Positions 25,633-34,395 of a stretch of DNA of 46,959 nucleotides are shown in pieces. Location of the stretch: assembly GCA_964425135.1 (NCBI GenBank), contig CAYRKW010000022.1:1-46959 (forward strand). The letters run 5' to 3'. How positions within the stretch are numbered: the first letter of the stretch is position 1; each line of letters opens with the position of its first letter. Under the pieces are notes generated by a model. The model was not told where the DNA came from and searched no databases. It saw nothing but the letters and a program-made list of their open reading frames with translations. The position numbers and the translations under genes were made by a program. This DNA comes from CAYLLD01 sp964425135 (GTDB taxonomy: Bacteria; Pseudomonadota; Alphaproteobacteria; Rhodobacterales; Rhodobacteraceae).

Positions 25633-26424
25633 TTAGTGACCCAATATCTGGCTCAGGAACAGCTTGGTCCGGTCATTCTGCGGATTGCTGAAGAACTCTT
25701 CCGGCTCATTCTGCTCCACAATCTGACCCGCATCCATGAAGATCACTCGGTTCGCCACCTGCCGCGCAAAACCCATCTCATGGGTCACACACAACATCGT
25801 CATACCTTCTTCGGCCAGCTCGATCATCGTATCCAGAACCTCTTTGATCATCTCCGGATCAAGCGCCGATGTCGGCTCGTCAAAGAGCATGATGCGCGGC
25901 CGCATGCACAATGACCGCGCAATCGCGACCCGCTGCTGCTGCCCCCCTGAAAGCTGACCCGGATACTTGTCCGCCTGCTCTGGGATTTTCACTTTCTCAA
26001 GGAAGTGCATCGCCGTCTCTTCCGCTTCTTTGCGCGGCACCTTACGCACCCAAATCGGCGCCAGCGTGCAGTTTTCAAGGATCGAAAGATGCGGGAAGAG
26101 GTTAAAATGCTGAAAACACATCCCCACTTCCGAGCGGATTTTATCAATGTTTTTCAAGTCAGAAGACAGCAAAGTGCCATCCACAACAATCGTACCCTTC
26201 TGATGCTCTTCAAGCGCATTGATGCAGCGAATGAGCGTCGATTTACCCGACCCCGACGGCCCGCAAATCACGATCCGCTCGCCACTATTCACAGTTAAAT
26301 TGATGTCCCGCAGAACATGGAACGAGCCGTACCATTTGTTCATCTCGGTGATCTGAACCGCCACTTCGTCAGAGACAGTCATGTTTGACCGGTCGATCTC
26401 GCGATCCATTGCAATATCAGTCAT
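25633..26424 (-). CDS. bztD: Polar amino acid ABC transporter ATP-binding protein BztD
   Basis: 263 residues. Walker A GPSGSGKST (55-63), signature LSGGQQQR (158-165), Walker B IMLFDEPTSALDP, and the H-loop THEMG are present. The polar-amino-acid (AapP/GlnQ) subfamily is clear from INALEEHQKGTI. It is the last gene of bztABCD, 12 bp after bztC. In Rhodobacter this importer takes up glutamate, glutamine, aspartate and asparagine. Confidence 0.93.
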   Translation of the reverse strand: MTDIAMDREIDRSNMTVSDEVAVQITEMNKWYGSFHVLRDINLTVNSGERIVICGPSGSGKSTLIRCINALEEHQKGTIVVDGTLLSSDLKNIDKIRSEVGMCFQHFNLFPHLSILENCTLAPIWVRKVPRKEAEETAMHFLEKVKIPEQADKYPGQLSGGQQQRVAIARSLCMRPRIMLFDEPTSALDPEMIKEVLDTMIELAEEGMTMLCVTHEMGFARQVANRVIFMDAGQIVEQNEPEEFFSNPQNDRTKLFLSQILGH

Positions 26425-26436
26425 AAAAAGTCTCCT

Positions 26437-28464
26437 CTAGCGATGCCCGGTCTGAAGCTTGCGCTCCAGATACATCGAGTATCGTGACATGGCGAAACAG
26501 AAGATGAAGAACATAAACGCGATGAAGGCGTAAATCTCCCAGACGACACCGTTCCAAGCGGCATCAGCGCGAACAGCATTCGACAGACCAATCGGGTCCA
26601 AAAGTCCGATGATCGACACCAGAACAGTGTCTTTGAAAACACCGATAAAAGTCGAAACAATACCAGGGATCGAGATCTTCAGCGCTTGCGGCATAATGAT
26701 CAGCCGTTGCGACTGCCAGTAGTCCAGCCCCAGACTGTCCGCGCCTTCATACTGCCCCGTCGGCAACGCTGCCAAACCGCCCCGGATCACCTCCGCCATA
26801 TAGGCAGCGGCAAAGAGCGTCACCATGATGATCACCCTAAGAATGATGTCAAAATTCGTTCCGGGCGGCATGAAATAATTCAGCAGCGTTGAGGCCACGA
26901 ACAACAGCGTAATCAGCGGTACACCGCGAATAAACTCAATAAATCCAACGCAGATGGTCTTGACGATGAAGAGATTGGATTGCCGCCCCAGCGCCAGCAG
27001 AATGCCCAAAGGCAGCGAGATCAGGATACACGTCACACCGATGATCACCGACAGGGCAAAGCCGCCAAAATTGGCCGATGGCACGGGGGTGAGACCGACA
27101 AGGCCCGCCTCTCCTTCAGTTTCACCAATGGCCGTATTCAGCGCTTGTCTGCGGCTCTCGGAAGCGCCATCTCGTTCGGCACGGGTATCGGGCAGCTTTT
27201 CGAGATTGGCCAGCAATGACGTCTTGTCTGAAAGCGCGCTCTCAAGCCGATTGCGATCGCGCTGCAAGACCGTCAACTCTTCGCGCAGCGGCAGGGTCTC
27301 AGAGATATGCGCCAACAGGCGATCAGACAATTCACTGCGCTGGTCTAGCAATGCAGGAATGTCGCGTTGCAACGGCTCCAACGTTCGATCAAGCGATCCG
27401 GTGAGTTGCGCAAAACTTTCCCCAACGCTCGCAGGGTTAACATCTTCTTGTTGCGTAACTGTCAAAAGCTCTCCTACGGAAAACTTGAAGTCCGCCAGTA
27501 AATCACTCTGAGGCTCGCCAAGCGCGTTAACCGTCCGGGTCAGCGTCCGTCGCAGTTCAGTTACGTCATCGGCGTTGTCAAATGCGCCGACACCAGAAAG
27601 ATCATGCTGCAACTCCTCGAGAAACTCGACGCCTTTGATCGCTTTGGCAACGGGTTCAAGCTCATCAACGATCTCTGCTTTGCGCACATCCGCATCCGCA
27701 ATAGCAGCGATGCGGCTATCGATCCCGACTGTCAGCTCCGCAATCGGTTCCGGTAGCGCTTCAATATCGGATGCCAGCGACGGAATGAGCGTCTCCAACC
27801 TCGCATCGGTGAACATCGTGTTGAGCATGGCGTTCACGTTTGAAACGCCAAACATCATCCACAAGACCGTCACCAGAACGGCGGCAATATTCCCGACGAT
27901 GACACCGAACATCGGCGCAATGATCCGAAACGCGATGTAGCCCAGAACCAGACCGAGGATAACAAGGATCGGCAGCCATATGTTTCCACCCCATAAAAAC
28001 CACGGGAAGAAGAACGGATAAAGAGCTGAAAACCATAGCATAATTCGCGGCAGGCTATTGAACAGCACCGGCGCCAGTGCTAGCAGCATCAACGCAAACG
28101 ACAGCAGGATACGCCAATACCCTTCGGCTGGATAAAACCCGAACATGAACTGCAAGAAGCGGTCCCGGATGATCCCCCAACACGCGCCCGCAAAATGCCC
28201 CTCGCGGCCCAGACCAAGGAAGATTTCCCGGCACTCTGTCAGCGATGAGCTTTCCCATGTCGGCACAAACATCCAACCAATTATCACCTTGAGCAGGAAG
28301 AAGACGACCACAATCGAGACCAAGGTCAGAACGATGTTTAGCTTGGATGAAAACAGATTGCTGCGCACCCATTTGGTCAACCCAGCCTCCAACAGCGGCG
28401 GCTCCTGCTCCGGGAGCATGCTTTCGCGCACGTAAGGTTGATTGTGCATCTGAAGATCGCTCAT
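26437..28464 (-). CDS. bztC: Amino acid ABC transporter permease BztC with large internal insert
   Basis: 675 residues, against about 380-435 in AapM/BztC relatives. Residues 1-207 hold N-terminal membrane helices. Residues 208-463 (27076-27843) are a helix-rich, Leu/Asp/Glu-heavy insert without membrane segments. Residues 466-675 are the normal His/Glu-type permease core, with EAA loop EVIRGGLAALPTGQYEGADS and LGLDYWQSQRLIIMPQALK. By the usual topology the insert lies on the periplasmic side just before the core, where it could contact the binding protein. It is one bp from bztB and continuous in frame, with no sign of frameshift. Function of the insert is unknown. Confidence 0.9.
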   Translation of the reverse strand: MSDLQMHNQPYVRESMLPEQEPPLLEAGLTKWVRSNLFSSKLNIVLTLVSIVVVFFLLKVIIGWMFVPTWESSSLTECREIFLGLGREGHFAGACWGIIRDRFLQFMFGFYPAEGYWRILLSFALMLLALAPVLFNSLPRIMLWFSALYPFFFPWFLWGGNIWLPILVILGLVLGYIAFRIIAPMFGVIVGNIAAVLVTVLWMMFGVSNVNAMLNTMFTDARLETLIPSLASDIEALPEPIAELTVGIDSRIAAIADADVRKAEIVDELEPVAKAIKGVEFLEELQHDLSGVGAFDNADDVTELRRTLTRTVNALGEPQSDLLADFKFSVGELLTVTQQEDVNPASVGESFAQLTGSLDRTLEPLQRDIPALLDQRSELSDRLLAHISETLPLREELTVLQRDRNRLESALSDKTSLLANLEKLPDTRAERDGASESRRQALNTAIGETEGEAGLVGLTPVPSANFGGFALSVIIGVTCILISLPLGILLALGRQSNLFIVKTICVGFIEFIRGVPLITLLFVASTLLNYFMPPGTNFDIILRVIIMVTLFAAAYMAEVIRGGLAALPTGQYEGADSLGLDYWQSQRLIIMPQALKISIPGIVSTFIGVFKDTVLVSIIGLLDPIGLSNAVRADAAWNGVVWEIYAFIAFMFFIFCFAMSRYSMYLERKLQTGHR

Positions 28465-28465
28465 C

Positions 28466-29680
28466 CTATCGCTCCTTCAACATGGTGCGCTTGTTATAAG
28501 CGTTCATAACAGCCGAAATCGTGAGCGAGATGATGAGATAGATCAGCATCAGAATCAGCAGACATTCCATTTCCCGTCCAGTCTGATTCAAAGTGATGCC
28601 CCCCAGCGTGCCGGTCACATCCATATACCCCACCCCAATCGCCAGTGATGAGTTCTTGGTCAGGTTCAGATAATTCGAAATCAGCGGCGGGATGATCACG
28701 CGCAAAGCCTGCGGCAAGATCACCAAATTCATCGTCCGGTTTGGGCGCAGACCCAGCGCAAACGCCGCCTCGGATTGCCCCTTGCTGACCGACAGGATAC
28801 CCGCACGAACAATCTCTGCAATAAAGGCCGCGGTGTAGAAAGACAGGGCAAGCCACAGCGCAATCAGCGAGTTGCGCATGTAAATCCCGCCTTTGAAATT
28901 GAAGCCCTTCAGCTCAGGATATTCCAAGCCAATCGGACGCCCGGCAATGAAATAGACCAGCAAAACCGGAATGAAAAAGATCGCCAGTTTGATCCAGAAC
29001 GTCGGCAGTATTTGCCCCGTGGCATCCTGTTTTGCGCGGGCCCACCGACCAAAGAGCCAAATACCAACCAGCGAAAGCAGGAAGGTCACAACCACCAGCC
29101 ACGACCCGTTCTCGAACACAGGCGCAGGGATGTACCAGCCGCGATTGGTCAGCGCGACGCTGTCACCCAGATACATCGAAGCGGTCGCGCCATCTCCGCG
29201 AAACGCTTTGGGCGCGGGCAAAGTTTCGATGAAAATTGCCATTGCGAACACGATCCACAAGAGAACCGGTACGTTACGAAACGCCTCCACGTAGACTGTC
29301 ATCAAACGCGAGACGATCCAGTTGTTAGATAGGCGCAACACCCCGACAACCACGCCCAAAATCGTCGCAAGGATGCACCCAAGAACCGCAACAAGCAAGG
29401 TGTTGAGGATGCCAACCGCAGCGGCCCGCCAATGCGGCGACTGTGATGTGTACTCGATCAAACGCTGGTTAATATCATAGCCCGCAGGCTGGAACAGAAA
29501 GCCGAACCCAAGCGGCTTCCCAAGTTCAGCGAGGTTCGCCGCCGCGTTGCTCAAAAGCCAGCCGACGCCGAGCATAAACCCGCACAGAGCGATAACTTGG
29601 ATTGTGAGAGAACGATACCGCGTATCGTAGAGCAGCATTCCAAGACGGAATCTTTGTTCCGGCTCCGACGTAATCGCCAT
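28466..29680 (-). CDS. bztB: Amino acid ABC transporter permease BztB
   Basis: 404 residues. The N-terminus GMLLYDTRYRSLTIQVIAL and the core NTLLVAVLGCILATILG are BztB/AapQ-like. The EAA loop is EIVRAGILSVSKGQSEAAFA followed by LGLRPNRTMNLVILPQALR. It forms the inner-membrane channel with BztC. It follows bztA by 129 bp that contain a terminator-like hairpin, so its expression is probably lower than that of bztA. Confidence 0.93.
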   Translation of the reverse strand: MAITSEPEQRFRLGMLLYDTRYRSLTIQVIALCGFMLGVGWLLSNAAANLAELGKPLGFGFLFQPAGYDINQRLIEYTSQSPHWRAAAVGILNTLLVAVLGCILATILGVVVGVLRLSNNWIVSRLMTVYVEAFRNVPVLLWIVFAMAIFIETLPAPKAFRGDGATASMYLGDSVALTNRGWYIPAPVFENGSWLVVVTFLLSLVGIWLFGRWARAKQDATGQILPTFWIKLAIFFIPVLLVYFIAGRPIGLEYPELKGFNFKGGIYMRNSLIALWLALSFYTAAFIAEIVRAGILSVSKGQSEAAFALGLRPNRTMNLVILPQALRVIIPPLISNYLNLTKNSSLAIGVGYMDVTGTLGGITLNQTGREMECLLILMLIYLIISLTISAVMNAYNKRTMLKER

Positions 29681-29768
29681 CAGCTTCGTTCCCCGTGTGT
29701 TGTTTTAGCGTTTTTTGTTCGGATTGCCCAAGCGCAGGGCAACCCAAGTCGCTTGTTTAGATATGAAA

Positions 29769-29800
29769 AGGGCGCCGGCTTGCGCGGGCGCCCTAATCTT
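29769..29800 (-). terminator. Hairpin between bztA and bztB (partial terminator)
   Basis: On the minus strand AGGGCGCC pairs with GGCGCCCT (29787-29794 and 29769-29776) around a 10-base loop, then TTTTC. It lies just after the bztA stop (29810). Such hairpins in ABC operons usually favour the binding-protein message over the permease message. Confidence 0.7.
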
Positions 29801-29809
29801 AACTTGATC

Positions 29810-30826
29810 CTAGCGGAACGGTGGCGAGTAGATCAGACCGCCTTTGGTCCACTGTGCGTTCAGACCGCGCGCGAGACCAATCGGCGTTGCTTCACCGATG
29901 TTCTTCTCGAAGATCTCGCCGTAGTTGCCTTCAACGCCGATGGCGCGAACAGCCCACTCATTGTCGAGACCCAGCATCGCGCCAAGCTCGCCTTCGGTAC
30001 CAAGCAGACGGTTAACCTCAGGGTTGTTGGTGCCATTGGCCATCTCGCTCAGATTTGCAGATGTGATGCCCAGCTCTTCAGCCGTGATCAGCGCATTCAG
30101 CGTCCAACGTGCGATATCACCCCACTGATCGTCGCCGTGACGAACGAGCGGACCCAGTGGCTCTTTGGAGATGATCTCCGGAAGCAGAGTGTGTGCATCC
30201 GCATCTTCAAATGTGGCGCGTGTCGCAGCCAAACCAGATGCGTCCGTTGTGTAAACGTCGCAAGCACCGGCGAGGTACTGCTGCTGCGCTTCAGCATTTG
30301 TTTCAATTGGAACAGGCTCATACGAGATGCTGTTCGAGCGGAAGAAGTCAGCAAGGTTCAACTCGGTTGTTGTACCTGTCTGGATGCAAACTGTTGCACC
30401 ATCGAGCTCTTTTGCAGAACCCACACCCAGATCTTTGCGCACCATGAAGCCTTGGCCATCATAGTAGTTCACGCCAGCAAAGGTGAATTTCAGGTCAACA
30501 TCGCGCGAGAACGTCCAAGTGGTGTTCCGTGCCAGCAGATCAACCTCGCCAGACGCCAGTGCCGTGAAGCGAGTTTTACCTGTTGTTGGGACGAATTTAA
30601 CTTTCGCGCCATCACCCAGAACCGCAGCAGCGACTGCGCGGCAGATTGCGACGTCAAAGCCTTTCCACTCGCCATTCGCATCAGGTGCTGCGAAACCGAC
30701 CAGACCGGTTGTCACACCACATGCCAACTCGCCCTTCGCTTGAACATCTTCAAGCGTACCGGCAGAGGCAAGTCCGGCGGCCAAACCGGCAGCAGCCATC
30801 GTCCCAAAAAATACAGAGTTTTTCAT
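29810..30826 (-). CDS. bztA: Amino acid ABC transporter substrate-binding protein BztA
   Basis: 338 residues. The signal peptide is about 1-22 (KNSVFFGTMAAAGLAAGLASA). The mature start is GTLEDVQAKGELACGVTTGL. Conserved amino-acid-binding blocks WKGFDVAICRAVAAAVLGD, TWTFSRDVDLKF and GDDQWGDIARWTLNALI match BztA/AapJ. It binds acidic amino acids and their amides in the periplasm. ATG 30824-30826 follows GGGAAG; the open frame further upstream lacks a signal peptide at its start and runs through an upstream hairpin. Confidence 0.94.
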   Translation of the reverse strand: MKNSVFFGTMAAAGLAAGLASAGTLEDVQAKGELACGVTTGLVGFAAPDANGEWKGFDVAICRAVAAAVLGDGAKVKFVPTTGKTRFTALASGEVDLLARNTTWTFSRDVDLKFTFAGVNYYDGQGFMVRKDLGVGSAKELDGATVCIQTGTTTELNLADFFRSNSISYEPVPIETNAEAQQQYLAGACDVYTTDASGLAATRATFEDADAHTLLPEIISKEPLGPLVRHGDDQWGDIARWTLNALITAEELGITSANLSEMANGTNNPEVNRLLGTEGELGAMLGLDNEWAVRAIGVEGNYGEIFEKNIGEATPIGLARGLNAQWTKGGLIYSPPFR

Positions 30827-30843
30827 GTCTTCCCTTCCTGTCT

Positions 30844-30877
30844 CGCGACTGGCTGACATGTTTTTTCCCAGGTCGCG
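30844..30877 (-). promoter_or_regulatory. Stem-loop in the bztA 5' leader
   Basis: CGCGAC CTGG (minus strand, from 30877) pairs with CCAG TCGCG (to 30844) with one bulged C and a 15-base loop. It sits about 8-18 bases before the ribosome site of bztA. It may protect or tune the mRNA; no known riboswitch was recognised. Confidence 0.45.
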
Positions 30878-30923
30878 TATCTCATTGGTTTCAGGTCTCG
30901 CTCTACTTGGAGCCCGCACAAAG

Positions 30924-30951
30924 TGTGTAACTTTCCCCTAGCCCGCGTCAA
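30924..30951 (-). promoter_or_regulatory. Candidate sigma70 promoter for bztABCD
   Basis: On the minus strand TTGACG (30951-30946), a 16-bp spacer, then TACACA (30929-30924). It would start transcription about 90 bases before the bztA ATG. Matched by eye only. Confidence 0.4.
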
Positions 30952-31061
30952 GGAGTAATGGCGGAATATCAGCATGTTTTTGGTAAAAACCGCTACGTAA
31001 TGCACTGAGTTCGCTCAAATTCCGACGCATTTGCAAATCAATGCGACAACGGTTTTCTGCA

Positions 31062-31550
31062 TCACTTCAAATCGAAGATATAGCAGGTCGTGGAACCGGT
31101 GGCATAAATCTTTTGATCTTCGACACCAATCAGGGAACCATGCGCGATACCGGTGCGACGCCCGACGTGATCAACCTCGCCAATTGCACGATACAAGCGT
31201 CCATCAGGCTGCAAGGGGCGAATGATATTCACCTTGTATTCCAGCGTTGTGTACCCCTGCCCTTTAGGCAGCATCGTTTGAACCGCACAAGCCATGCAAC
31301 TGTCGAGAAGCGTACCAAACCAGCCGCCGTGGATTGTACCGATTGGGTTCATGGCATCAAATTCCGGCGCGCCCTCAAAGACAACCTTGCCCTTTTCGAC
31401 CTCTACCAGCCAATAGTTGAGCACCCGCGCAATAGGCGGCGCGGGATATGTGCCTTCAAATATGCCATTGATAAAATCATACCCGCTGATCTCAGCAAGT
31501 TGCGAGATACTCAGCAGTTCTTCTGGTCCATTTGCGTAAATTGCGCTCAT
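31062..31550 (-). CDS. PaaI-type hotdog-fold thioesterase
   Basis: 162 residues. The hotdog signature NPIGTIHGGWFGTLLDSCM and the following TTLEYKVNIIRPL are diagnostic of the PaaI/YdiI group, which hydrolyse acyl- or aryl-CoA thioesters. The terminal ATGSTTCYIFD strand is normal. The stop of the gene lies well upstream of the bztA promoter; the gene starts 3 bp after the ATP12 gene stop, so it is probably the last gene of the rarA-to-thioesterase transcript. Substrate unknown. Confidence 0.88.
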   Translation of the reverse strand: MSAIYANGPEELLSISQLAEISGYDFINGIFEGTYPAPPIARVLNYWLVEVEKGKVVFEGAPEFDAMNPIGTIHGGWFGTLLDSCMACAVQTMLPKGQGYTTLEYKVNIIRPLQPDGRLYRAIGEVDHVGRRTGIAHGSLIGVEDQKIYATGSTTCYIFDLK

Positions 31551-31553
31551 CTG

Positions 31554-32261
31554 TCAGTCCAGCTTTGAAAGAATCAAGGCCGCACGCAAAAACTCCGCGC
31601 GCTTTGCGTCTGCCTGGGCCTTCGCTTCGCTATCAATCCCCCATTTTTCCGCTTGCCAGTCCTCATCAATGCGAGAGTTTTCCCAGCCCGTTTCGGCACT
31701 CTGATGCCCCTCAAAGACCGCCATCGCGATAACAAATGATCCCGCAAGCGTCACCAGGTCATGCAGACCCATCAGATGAAACCCGGCCTTGTTTTCAAGC
31801 CAGCGCGTCACCTCGTTTATGGTCACCTCCGGCTGATCAATTGGCAAAATTCCGAAGGTCGTATCGAATTTCAGCCCTTTCTCTTCCTGCGCCCAATCAA
31901 GAAGCGGGTCCCATGCCGCCGTCTGTCTGGCGACCAAACCCTCCGGCTTATCCGCGCGGTAGCACAGCAAATCGGTCTCCGCATATTCGCGCAACATCTC
32001 CCGCACAGCAGGCGCGCGGGTCGGCATCCGGTCGATGGCTGAGTTGGCAAACCGGGTGAAGGGCATCACTTCGGGGTCAATCTTCTCCTCAACATCGCGC
32101 CATTCCTGCACAACCAGCTCCGCAATATCGCGGTTTGGTAAAACAAGATCGTTTTTTGTGGGCGTTTTGAGTGGGCGATCATCGAGGAGAATAGCAAATC
32201 CATCATCCTGATCTTTCACATCCGCATCGTTCCAAAATCGTTTCGCCGCCCAATCGCTCAT
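31554..32261 (-). CDS. ATP12-family F1-ATPase assembly chaperone
   Basis: 235 residues. The family N-terminus has FAILLDDRPLKTPTKNDLVLP (given in part), and the block TDLLCYRADKPEGLVARQ is highly typical of ATP12. ATP12 binds the F1 alpha subunit during assembly in mitochondria and alphaproteobacteria. It overlaps the HAD gene by four bases (ATGA). Confidence 0.92.
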   Translation of the reverse strand: MSDWAAKRFWNDADVKDQDDGFAILLDDRPLKTPTKNDLVLPNRDIAELVVQEWRDVEEKIDPEVMPFTRFANSAIDRMPTRAPAVREMLREYAETDLLCYRADKPEGLVARQTAAWDPLLDWAQEEKGLKFDTTFGILPIDQPEVTINEVTRWLENKAGFHLMGLHDLVTLAGSFVIAMAVFEGHQSAETGWENSRIDEDWQAEKWGIDSEAKAQADAKRAEFLRAALILSKLD

Positions 32262-32938
32262 GCCGCATCTCCGAACATATGATGCACAATCGCCTGCAAA
32301 TCGTCAAAACCATCAGCGATCGCATCACATCCGGCTGCCATCAGTCGCGCCCGGTCGTGATAGCCCCAACTCACAGCAATCGTGCGCACCCCGGCCGCCT
32401 TTCCCATCTCCATATCGAAACTCGTATCGCCAATCATCACTGTGCGGGCGGCGTTAATCCCGGTCTCCGCCATCGCCGCCTCAATCATGGCCGGATGGGG
32501 TTTTGATGGGTGCAGATCAGCGGTTTGTTTGGTGACAAATACCCCCTCAAGCGCATGCTGGCTGATAATGTGATCCAGACCCCGCATCGCCTTACCAGTG
32601 GCGGCGCCCAAGACGTAATTTGGATGATCATTCAATCTCGCCAGCCCGTCGCGCACCCCATCATAAAGCGGCGTATGATGCTGGTTTTTGGCACGCGCTT
32701 CCACGAAATAATCGCGATACGCGTCCACCAAAGCTCCGTTTTGCTCTGGCGTGATGTCCGGGCTCAGGCTTTGCATCGCTTGCGGCAACGATAGACCGAC
32801 AATACTCAACACCTGCGCCCGCGCCGGTGGCTCATGTCCGCAACGCCGATAGGCAATGTCCATGGTGGCACATATCTCTTCAGCGCTATCGACGAGCGTG
32901 CCATCCACATCGAATATCAACAAGGCAGGCGTGCTCAT
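32258..32938 (-). CDS. HAD-superfamily hydrolase, phosphoglycolate phosphatase-like
   Basis: 226 residues. HAD motif I LIFDVDGTLVDS (Asp9/Asp11), a Lys in the PSKPHPAMIEAA motif, and motif IV IGDTSFDMEMGKAAGV are present. The cap region is of Gph type. It probably dephosphorylates a small metabolite; phosphoglycolate is one candidate but unproven. It overlaps both neighbours by four bases. Confidence 0.87.
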   Translation of the reverse strand: MSTPALLIFDVDGTLVDSAEEICATMDIAYRRCGHEPPARAQVLSIVGLSLPQAMQSLSPDITPEQNGALVDAYRDYFVEARAKNQHHTPLYDGVRDGLARLNDHPNYVLGAATGKAMRGLDHIISQHALEGVFVTKQTADLHPSKPHPAMIEAAMAETGINAARTVMIGDTSFDMEMGKAAGVRTIAVSWGYHDRARLMAAGCDAIADGFDDLQAIVHHMFGDAA

Positions 32939-33981
32939 GTCGCGTCATCCTCGAACGGATCGCCAGCGTAGTGCTTGGGATTCCAGCCCAGAAAATCCCA
33001 GGTGTGTTTCATGTGATCGGACAATGGAGCAACAAACGTCATCTGCGCCTTTGTCGTGGGATGGGAAATCGTGATCATGCGCGCATGCAGATGCAGTTTG
33101 CGTGAGATCGACCCGCCAAGCTGCGCGCCCCAGCCCTCTCCCTCATTCGACTGGGAATTGGTGCCGTATTTGCCGTCGCCCACGATGGGATGACCAATCT
33201 GCGCCATATGCGCCCGCAATTGATGCGTGCGCCCGGTTATTGGCACGAGCGCCACCCAAGCCGCCCTTTGTGCAACATTTTCGAGGACCATATAATCGGT
33301 CGTCGCGTGCTTTGCGCCCTTCACCTCTGCCACATCATCCGGGTGGAGCGCGACCATCTTCTCTCCGGCCCCATGTGGACCGTGACCCGCCTCTTTGGCC
33401 AATCCGAACTTGATCGTCCCTGATCGCAAATGCGGAACGCCCGCCACTGCCGCCCAGTAAATCTTGCGCGTGGTCTTTGCTTGAAACGATTTGGCCAACG
33501 CTGCGGCCGCGAGGCCATGGCGCGCGAGGAGCAAGATGCCGGATGTATCCTTGTCGAGCCGATGGACAAGTTTGGGCTTTTGATCCGCATCAAACCGCAG
33601 CGCATCCGCTAAACCATCCACGTGCAAAGTGGTCTTGGAGCCACCCTGAACCGCCAATCCTGCAGGTTTGTTCAGCACAATCAGATCATCGTCGCGATAC
33701 AGCACCGTGCTTTGGATCATCTTCGCATCTGCATCCGAAATCGAAATTTCGCGCGGCTTATGCGCCACCTCGCGCACGCCAAGCGGCGGCACGCGCACGG
33801 TCTGACCCGCTTCAAGCCGTGTGCTCGCTTTTACGCGGCCACCTTCAACCCTGATCTCGCCCTTGCGACACATCTTCTCGATGCGTCCTTGCGTGACCTG
33901 CGGAAATCGATTGCGGAACCAGCGGTCGAGGCGTTGGCCTTTTGCGTCCTCCTCGGTCGTCACCGTTTGCACACCGCTCAT
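32935..33981 (-). CDS. RluC/RluD-family 23S rRNA pseudouridine synthase
   Basis: 348 residues. An S4 domain is at about 16-60 (QGRIEKMCRKGEIRVEGGRV). The catalytic motif HRLDKDTSGILLLAR has Asp143, followed by ALAKSFQAKTTRKIYWA. RluC modifies positions 955, 2504 and 2580 in E. coli 23S rRNA; the exact sites here are not readable. ATG 33979-33981 is used instead of the long upstream extension, which would overlap crcB in another frame. It overlaps crcB by four bases. Confidence 0.9.
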   Translation of the reverse strand: MSGVQTVTTEEDAKGQRLDRWFRNRFPQVTQGRIEKMCRKGEIRVEGGRVKASTRLEAGQTVRVPPLGVREVAHKPREISISDADAKMIQSTVLYRDDDLIVLNKPAGLAVQGGSKTTLHVDGLADALRFDADQKPKLVHRLDKDTSGILLLARHGLAAAALAKSFQAKTTRKIYWAAVAGVPHLRSGTIKFGLAKEAGHGPHGAGEKMVALHPDDVAEVKGAKHATTDYMVLENVAQRAAWVALVPITGRTHQLRAHMAQIGHPIVGDGKYGTNSQSNEGEGWGAQLGGSISRKLHLHARMITISHPTTKAQMTFVAPLSDHMKHTWDFLGWNPKHYAGDPFEDDAT

Positions 33982-34355
33982 CCGAACACCGCCCGCGCCA
34001 ATGCCACGCCTGCGATGAGTGCGGCTATTGAGAGAAAAACGGACGCAATGACGTAGCTCGACAGAACCAACATCCGGCCCGCTTGCAACATTTGATAGGC
34101 TTCGAGTGAGAAGGCGGAGAACGTTGTGAAACCGCCCAGAAATCCGGTCATCAGGAAGAGCCCGGCCCGTGCGCTCATTCCCAATTTTTCGATGATCATC
34201 ACCAATGCAAAGCCCATGCAAAACGAACCGATGACATTCACGCACAGCGTCCCCAAAGGATAGCTCGCACCGGTCATGCGCGTCACACCCATGGAGGTTA
34301 AATATCGGGCGACGCTACCAAGCGCGCCACCAAGAGCAATAGCGATTAAATCCAT
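33978..34355 (-). CDS. crcB: Fluoride ion channel CrcB (Fluc)
   Basis: 125 residues with four membrane helices. The hallmark GFLGGFTTFSAFSLE in the third region and the N-terminal GGALGSVARYLTS are visible. Fluc dimers export fluoride. ATG 34353-34355 gives the standard MDLIAIALGGALG start. No fluoride riboswitch was recognised in the 40 bp before it; it is embedded in the rarA-crcB-rluC operon. Confidence 0.93.
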   Translation of the reverse strand: MDLIAIALGGALGSVARYLTSMGVTRMTGASYPLGTLCVNVIGSFCMGFALVMIIEKLGMSARAGLFLMTGFLGGFTTFSAFSLEAYQMLQAGRMLVLSSYVIASVFLSIAALIAGVALARAVFG

Positions 34356-34395
34356 GGCCGCCTTTTGGCACAGGCCTTGGACCTTGACCAGAAAT

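Noticed and set aside
29597..30856. 419-codon open frame on the + strand opposite bztA
   Set aside because: It covers bztA and its promoter in antisense, is Cys/Arg rich, and has no recognisable domain.
33982..34245. 88-codon N-terminal extension of the RluC-type protein
   Set aside because: It lies inside crcB in another frame and has no family similarity; ATG 33981 gives a standard start.
34356..34395. Fluoride riboswitch before crcB
   Set aside because: Only 40 bp separate crcB from rarA and no crcB-motif fold could be made out.
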